From an uncultured Candidatus Saccharibacteria bacterium (GTDB taxonomy: Bacteria; Patescibacteria; Saccharimonadia; Saccharimonadales; CAMLKC01), in contig CAMLKC010000036.1 of the NCBI GenBank assembly GCA_946480595.1, positions 1 through 9,296 on the forward strand: 9,296 nt of DNA, written 5' to 3'. A program made the position numbers and the translations under genes. The notes below the pieces were generated by a model. It did not search any database and was not told the origin of the DNA. It worked only from the letters and a program-made list of their open reading frames with translations. This document shows, piece after piece, positions 6,328 through 9,296 of the stretch; the stretch's first letter is position 1; every line of letters begins with the position of its first letter.

Positions 6328-6888
6328 ATGTACCAACCAACCGATCTTAAAAAAGGCACGGTCGTTCAGCTCGACGGCAAGCCATACCGCGTGACCGAAT
6401 ACGGTCAAAAAGTGATGGGCCGCGGTGGCAGCATCGTCAACGTCAAGCTCAAGAACCTGATTGATGGCAGTGTCATTCCAAAGACGTTCAAGGGCCAGGA
6501 CAAAATCGAACCGGCCGAAGTTTCAAACAAAACCGTGCAGTACTTGTATAACGATAGCGAAACGTTCTTTTTTATGGACCCGGAAAACTTCGAGCAGTTT
6601 GAGCTGGCGAACGATATCGTCGATACGGCAGCCAGCTATTTGAAAGAAGGCGACAGCCTGACGCTACAGTTCTTTGACGGTAAGGTGATTAATGTGGAAC
6701 TTCCAAAGAATATCTACCTGGAAGTTACCTATGCCGAGGACGTCGTGAAGGGCGATACGACAAGTAATGTCCTAAAGGACGCAACGCTAGAAACAGGGCT
6801 GATTATCAAGGTGCCTGCTTTTATCAAGACGGGCGATATTATCTCGGTGGATACAGAGACCAGCGAGTACCGCGAACGCAAGAAATAG
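6328..6888 (+). CDS. efp: Elongation factor P
   Basis: Ribosome-binding factor that relieves stalling at consecutive prolines. The 186-residue length is standard. The N-terminal KOW-like domain (about 1-62) holds the tip loop VMGRGGS, then an OB domain (about 65-127) and a C-terminal OB domain (about 130-186) with the family signature IIKVPAFIKTGDIISVDT. The tip residue that enters the peptidyl-transferase centre is Arg32 (codon 6421-6423), in the context Met-Gly-Arg-Gly where many bacteria have Pro-Gly-Lys-Gly. Arg-type EF-Ps are rhamnosylated by EarP in some proteobacteria, while Lys-type ones are modified by EpmA/YmfI or left bare. No modifying enzyme is visible here, so the state of Arg32 is unknown. 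A Shine-Dalgarno fixes the start. Family identity is secure. Confidence 0.97.
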   Translation: MYQPTDLKKGTVVQLDGKPYRVTEYGQKVMGRGGSIVNVKLKNLIDGSVIPKTFKGQDKIEPAEVSNKTVQYLYNDSETFFFMDPENFEQFELANDIVDTAASYLKEGDSLTLQFFDGKVINVELPKNIYLEVTYAEDVVKGDTTSNVLKDATLETGLIIKVPAFIKTGDIISVDTETSEYRERKK

Positions 6889-6899
6889 CCGCCGCTTGG

Positions 6900-6908
6900 T
6901 GGTACAAT
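6900..6908 (+). promoter_or_regulatory. Extended -10 promoter, predicted leaderless start of the hydrolase gene
   Basis: TGG (6900-6902) directly precedes TACAAT (6903-6908), an extended -10 element. No good -35 lies 16-18 bases upstream, which extended -10 promoters can tolerate. Only 6 bases separate the -10 from the ATG at 6915, so transcription would begin at or next to the A of the start codon. No Shine-Dalgarno precedes the ATG. Confidence 0.6.
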
Positions 6909-6914
6909 AGGCTT

Positions 6915-8705
6915 ATGTTAAAAGGCCAACAGGGCGCAAAACAAACAGCGCACCCCAGGGCAGCAATCATCGGAGCCAAACAGTGGCTGGGCGATTCCTA
7001 CCGTCTGTATCTTCCCAAGCGAAAAACTCACCGCCGGATTTTTTTGGCGGTGTTTTTTGTGGTTGCAGCGATTATTGCGGTGCAGCTGGCATATCCGAGC
7101 GACAGGGGATTGCCGCTTGCGAGTGCCAATGGCATTGAGCTGGGGTATGCGTCGCACGACAAAATGGCAAAAGTCATTACCGAGCAGTTTGCTGCTTCTA
7201 AGGTAAAACTGACGATTGGTAGCGACAAGTCCGAGACGCGCCTTTTAAGCGCGACGGGAGCGGTACCAAACACCGAAGATATGATTAACCAGCTGCAAAA
7301 CTATCCGTTATGGCTGCGGCTTATTCCAGGGTCTATCTTGTGGCAACCTGTACAGCTGACGACAGCGGATGTCTACTTTGACACAGTACCGTTTGAAGCC
7401 TTCGCAGCAGCCGAAAGCAAAGCGCTGACGTTTCCACCGCAAAATGCCCGCTTAGCGATAAAATCAGGCAAGCTGACGGCGACGGCCGAGCTGGCTGGTA
7501 GCGATATTAGCAGTGAAGCGCTACAAAAGCTGCTGAGTACTGCCGAACTGCAATTAGGAAAGACGACGACACTGACCGTGCCGGCCAAGCGCACGCCGCC
7601 AAGCCGGACGCTGCAGGATTTGGCGCAGGTAAGGGCGCAGGCCGAGGTGGTGCTTGCACGCAAAGTGACTATCAGCGCGGCGTCTGAGCAGTTCAGCCCC
7701 AGCGATAGTGAAGTGGCCTCGTGGATACTGCTGAAAACCGGTCCAACCGGTGACGTCACGCTGTCTGTAGATTCGGCTAAAGTGATGAAATACCTTGAGA
7801 CGATTAATAAAAAGGTCGGTGTTCCCGCGGGCCAGACTAATATCAACCTGACAAACGGGCATGAAACGTCGCGGACGACGGGTGCGAGCGGCAAGGCGAT
7901 AGACGGCGAAGAACTGGCAAAACAAATAAAGTCGCAGCTACTCGTAGGATCTGGAAGCGTACTTTTAACGGCACGGTTTGTTGAAGTGCTGCCTAGTATC
8001 ATTTACGACCACAAGTACACGGCCACTCAGGCGGGACTGCAGGCGTATGTTAATGATGTGGCTGCCAGTCAAAACATGCATATTGTCGTGCAGCAGCTTG
8101 AAGGACAAAAATGGTATGCCGCTGCGCGCGAACATGAAAGTATCCCTAGCGGCAGTACGTACAAGTTATTTGTCGCGCTGGTTCTGTTTGACCGTATCAA
8201 CAAGGGAGAAACTCACTGGAACGACCCCATGCTCGATACCGATGTGGCTGAGTGCTTCGACCGCATGACGGTGGCCTCAACCAACCCGTGCGCTGAGGCG
8301 TGGATTGCGCAGTTTGGCCGCCAGTATATTAATGATTTTGCGTATGCGCGCGGCTTTAGCCGAGGGACCTCGTTTACAACCGGGTCCGCCACTCAGACAA
8401 CCGCGGCTGACCTCAATAAGTTCATGATCGGTTTTAATGATGGTACACTGGTGAGCGGTGCTAATCGCGACCGACTGCTCAATAACCTCAGCCGGCATCC
8501 ATATAAATACGGTATTGGTACAGGAAGCAGCGTGCTTGCAACCAACATCTACGATAAGGTTGGCTTCTTGTGGGATTATATCCATGACACGGCGATTGTC
8601 CCGCACCCCAGAGGCAAATATATTCTCACCATCATGACCAAAGGCCAATCGTACGCTGCTATTGCCAATGTTACCCGCGAGATAGAAAGAATAATGTATC
8701 CATGA
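6915..8705 (+). CDS. Membrane-anchored class A beta-lactamase-like serine hydrolase with VanW/YoaR-like region
   Basis: A 596-residue protein with a basic cytoplasmic N-terminus (1-40), one membrane helix (about 41-60) and a large outer part. Residues about 70-375 look like two tandem copies of the YoaR/VanW-associated putative peptidoglycan-binding domain (PG_binding_4 type): one around PLWLRLIPGS and AELAGSDISSEAL, the other around INKKVGVPAG and GKAIDGEELAKQI. The C-terminal domain (about 380-596) resembles the class A beta-lactamase/penicillin-recognising fold: S414-T-Y-K417 (SxxK nucleophile), S455-T-N457 in the SDN position, and K548-V-G550 in the KTG position. Cys447 and Cys459 flank STN and could form a disulfide. 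No omega-loop Glu of class A beta-lactamases (ExxLN) is evident, so a cell-wall peptidase or carboxypeptidase role is likelier than antibiotic hydrolysis; the substrate is unproven. It overlaps tlyA by four bases. A terminator-like hairpin lies inside its early coding region. Confidence 0.82.
   Translation: MLKGQQGAKQTAHPRAAIIGAKQWLGDSYRLYLPKRKTHRRIFLAVFFVVAAIIAVQLAYPSDRGLPLASANGIELGYASHDKMAKVITEQFAASKVKLTIGSDKSETRLLSATGAVPNTEDMINQLQNYPLWLRLIPGSILWQPVQLTTADVYFDTVPFEAFAAAESKALTFPPQNARLAIKSGKLTATAELAGSDISSEALQKLLSTAELQLGKTTTLTVPAKRTPPSRTLQDLAQVRAQAEVVLARKVTISAASEQFSPSDSEVASWILLKTGPTGDVTLSVDSAKVMKYLETINKKVGVPAGQTNINLTNGHETSRTTGASGKAIDGEELAKQIKSQLLVGSGSVLLTARFVEVLPSIIYDHKYTATQAGLQAYVNDVAASQNMHIVVQQLEGQKWYAAAREHESIPSGSTYKLFVALVLFDRINKGETHWNDPMLDTDVAECFDRMTVASTNPCAEAWIAQFGRQYINDFAYARGFSRGTSFTTGSATQTTAADLNKFMIGFNDGTLVSGANRDRLLNNLSRHPYKYGIGTGSSVLATNIYDKVGFLWDYIHDTAIVPHPRGKYILTIMTKGQSYAAIANVTREIERIMYP
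7022..7058 (+). terminator. Terminator-like hairpin and T6 tract inside the hydrolase coding sequence
   Basis: CACCGCC (7029-7035) pairs perfectly with GGCGGTG (7046-7052) around a 10-base loop ending in seven Ts, followed at once by TTTTTT (7053-7058). An A5 run (7022-7026) precedes the stem two bases upstream, so the reverse strand also reads as stem plus T5. This is a textbook intrinsic-terminator shape in the sense direction, located at codons 39-48 of the gene. It may be a chance product of an Arg-Arg-Ile-Phe-Leu membrane-helix start, or a working attenuator. Confidence 0.5.
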
Positions 8706-9296
8706 AAACACGATTAGATATTGAGTTGGCCCGCCGTGGCCTTGCTACCAGCCGCTCTCAAGCCGAGAGCTGGATTAAACTTGGAAAAGTGACAGTCGAT
8801 GGTAAGGCGGTAACAAAACCAGGACATTTTGTGGCTGAGACTTCAAACATCAACATGACTGCAGAAGAGCAGTATGTGAGCCGTGCTGGTCTGAAGCTAG
8901 CGAGCGTGGCTCAGTTGCTGCACCTGGATTTCAGAGAAAAAACCGTACTTGACGTCGGTAGCAGTACGGGCGGATTCACGGACTATGCCTTAAAACGCGG
9001 AGCAAAAAAAGTGTTCGCCGTTGATGTCGGTACCGACCAGCTACATCCGAGCCTGCGCAATAACCCGGCAATTGAGCTGCACGAAAAAACGGATATCCGT
9101 GACTTTTATTTGCCCGACGAAAAACCAGATATTATCGTGATCGACGTATCGTTTATTTCACTGCGGGAGATTTTGCCGCATCTTGCCCAGAATCTTTGCG
9201 GTGAGCATACCGTTATTGCCGCTATGCTGAAGCCCCAGTTCGAGGCGGGCAGGAACCAGACGAACAAAGGAATCATAAAAAACGACGCCGTTCGGC
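8702..9296 (+). CDS. tlyA: TlyA-family rRNA 2'-O-methyltransferase, 3' end outside the window
   Basis: SAM-dependent methyltransferase of the TlyA/FtsJ-like family, whose studied members 2'-O-methylate cytidines in 16S and/or 23S rRNA; the family name 'hemolysin' is historical. The frame is open from the ATG at 8702 to the window end (198 codons). Residues 1-60 are an S4-type RNA-binding domain (KTRLDIELARRGLATSRSQAE, VTVDGKAVTKPG), then YVSRAGLKL. The methyltransferase fold has the SAM loop DVGSSTGGFTD (84-94), VFAVDVG (104-110), VIDVSFISL (146-154) and LKPQFEAGR (176-184). Lys65, Asp148 and Lys177 fit the K-D-K part of the catalytic set; the last Glu would lie beyond the edge. The start overlaps the hydrolase stop as ATGA (8702-8705), so coupled translation is likely. 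The total should be about 240-270 residues. The identification is secure. Confidence 0.95.
   Translation, partial: MKTRLDIELARRGLATSRSQAESWIKLGKVTVDGKAVTKPGHFVAETSNINMTAEEQYVSRAGLKLASVAQLLHLDFREKTVLDVGSSTGGFTDYALKRGAKKVFAVDVGTDQLHPSLRNNPAIELHEKTDIRDFYLPDEKPDIIVIDVSFISLREILPHLAQNLCGEHTVIAAMLKPQFEAGRNQTNKGIIKNDAVR

Noticed and set aside
7373..8002. 209-codon Ser/Val-rich open frame on the minus strand across the hydrolase
   Set aside because: Explained as the antisense of an Ala/Thr/Ser-rich coding region, with no motif, promoter or ribosome site seen.
6915..8705. Acquired antibiotic-resistance beta-lactamase
   Set aside because: The SDN and KTG motifs are altered, no omega-loop Glu is evident, and the domain is fused to a membrane anchor and VanW/YoaR-like region, which fits a cell-wall enzyme better.
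1..9296. Mobile element, CRISPR array, tRNA, rRNA or phage/defence island
   Set aside because: No transposase, integrase, spaced repeats, tRNA-like cloverleaf or defence domain was seen. Gene content is almost wholly core functions.

Overview
The window is a compact, gene-dense bacterial segment at roughly 50% GC. Every confident gene lies on the + strand, and no gap between genes exceeds about 120 bases. The best taxonomic guess is a Candidate Phyla Radiation bacterium, most likely Ca. Saccharibacteria (TM7). This is inferred from protein style: a type IV pilin with the AYNGVQ segment just after its hydrophobic helix, a short FtsK, small ribosomal proteins, and an SxxK hydrolase with a VanW/YoaR-like ectodomain. 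No marker gene proves it. TGA is read as an ordinary stop in the hydrolase/tlyA overlap, which argues against the recoded CPR lineages (Absconditabacteria/Gracilibacteria).

Layout. (1) Bases 1-1830: ribonuclease J, cut at its 5' end by the window edge, with a glycine- and Asn/Arg-rich tail, followed by a clear intrinsic terminator. (2) 1882-2230: a near-consensus promoter and a 97-residue PQ-loop/SemiSWEET-like membrane protein. (3) 2242-4554: promoters and ftsK, the DNA translocase. (4) 4559-5126: a promoter and a type IV pilin-like prepilin. (5) 5143-6248: promoter, structured leader and the rpsF-ssb-rpsR cluster, then efp at 6328-6888. (6) 6900-8705: an extended -10 promoter and a membrane-anchored class A beta-lactamase-like serine hydrolase, overlapping by four bases with tlyA, which runs off the 3' edge.

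Functionally this is mostly core housekeeping: RNA turnover, chromosome segregation, translation (S6, S18, EF-P, TlyA rRNA methylation) and single-stranded DNA binding. Three envelope-facing proteins (SemiSWEET-like, pilin, hydrolase) are interleaved. Translation starts fall into two groups. The rpsF-ssb-rpsR-efp genes have good Shine-Dalgarno sequences at normal spacing. The SemiSWEET-like gene, ftsK, the pilin and the hydrolase have none, and in three of these a -10 box sits so close to the ATG that the mRNA would be leaderless or nearly so.

I do not see a new multi-gene system here. The most interesting signal is a strong terminator-like hairpin plus T6 tract inside the hydrolase coding sequence, about 114 bases after a predicted leaderless start. 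The unusual EF-P tip (Met-Gly-Arg-Gly) comes next.
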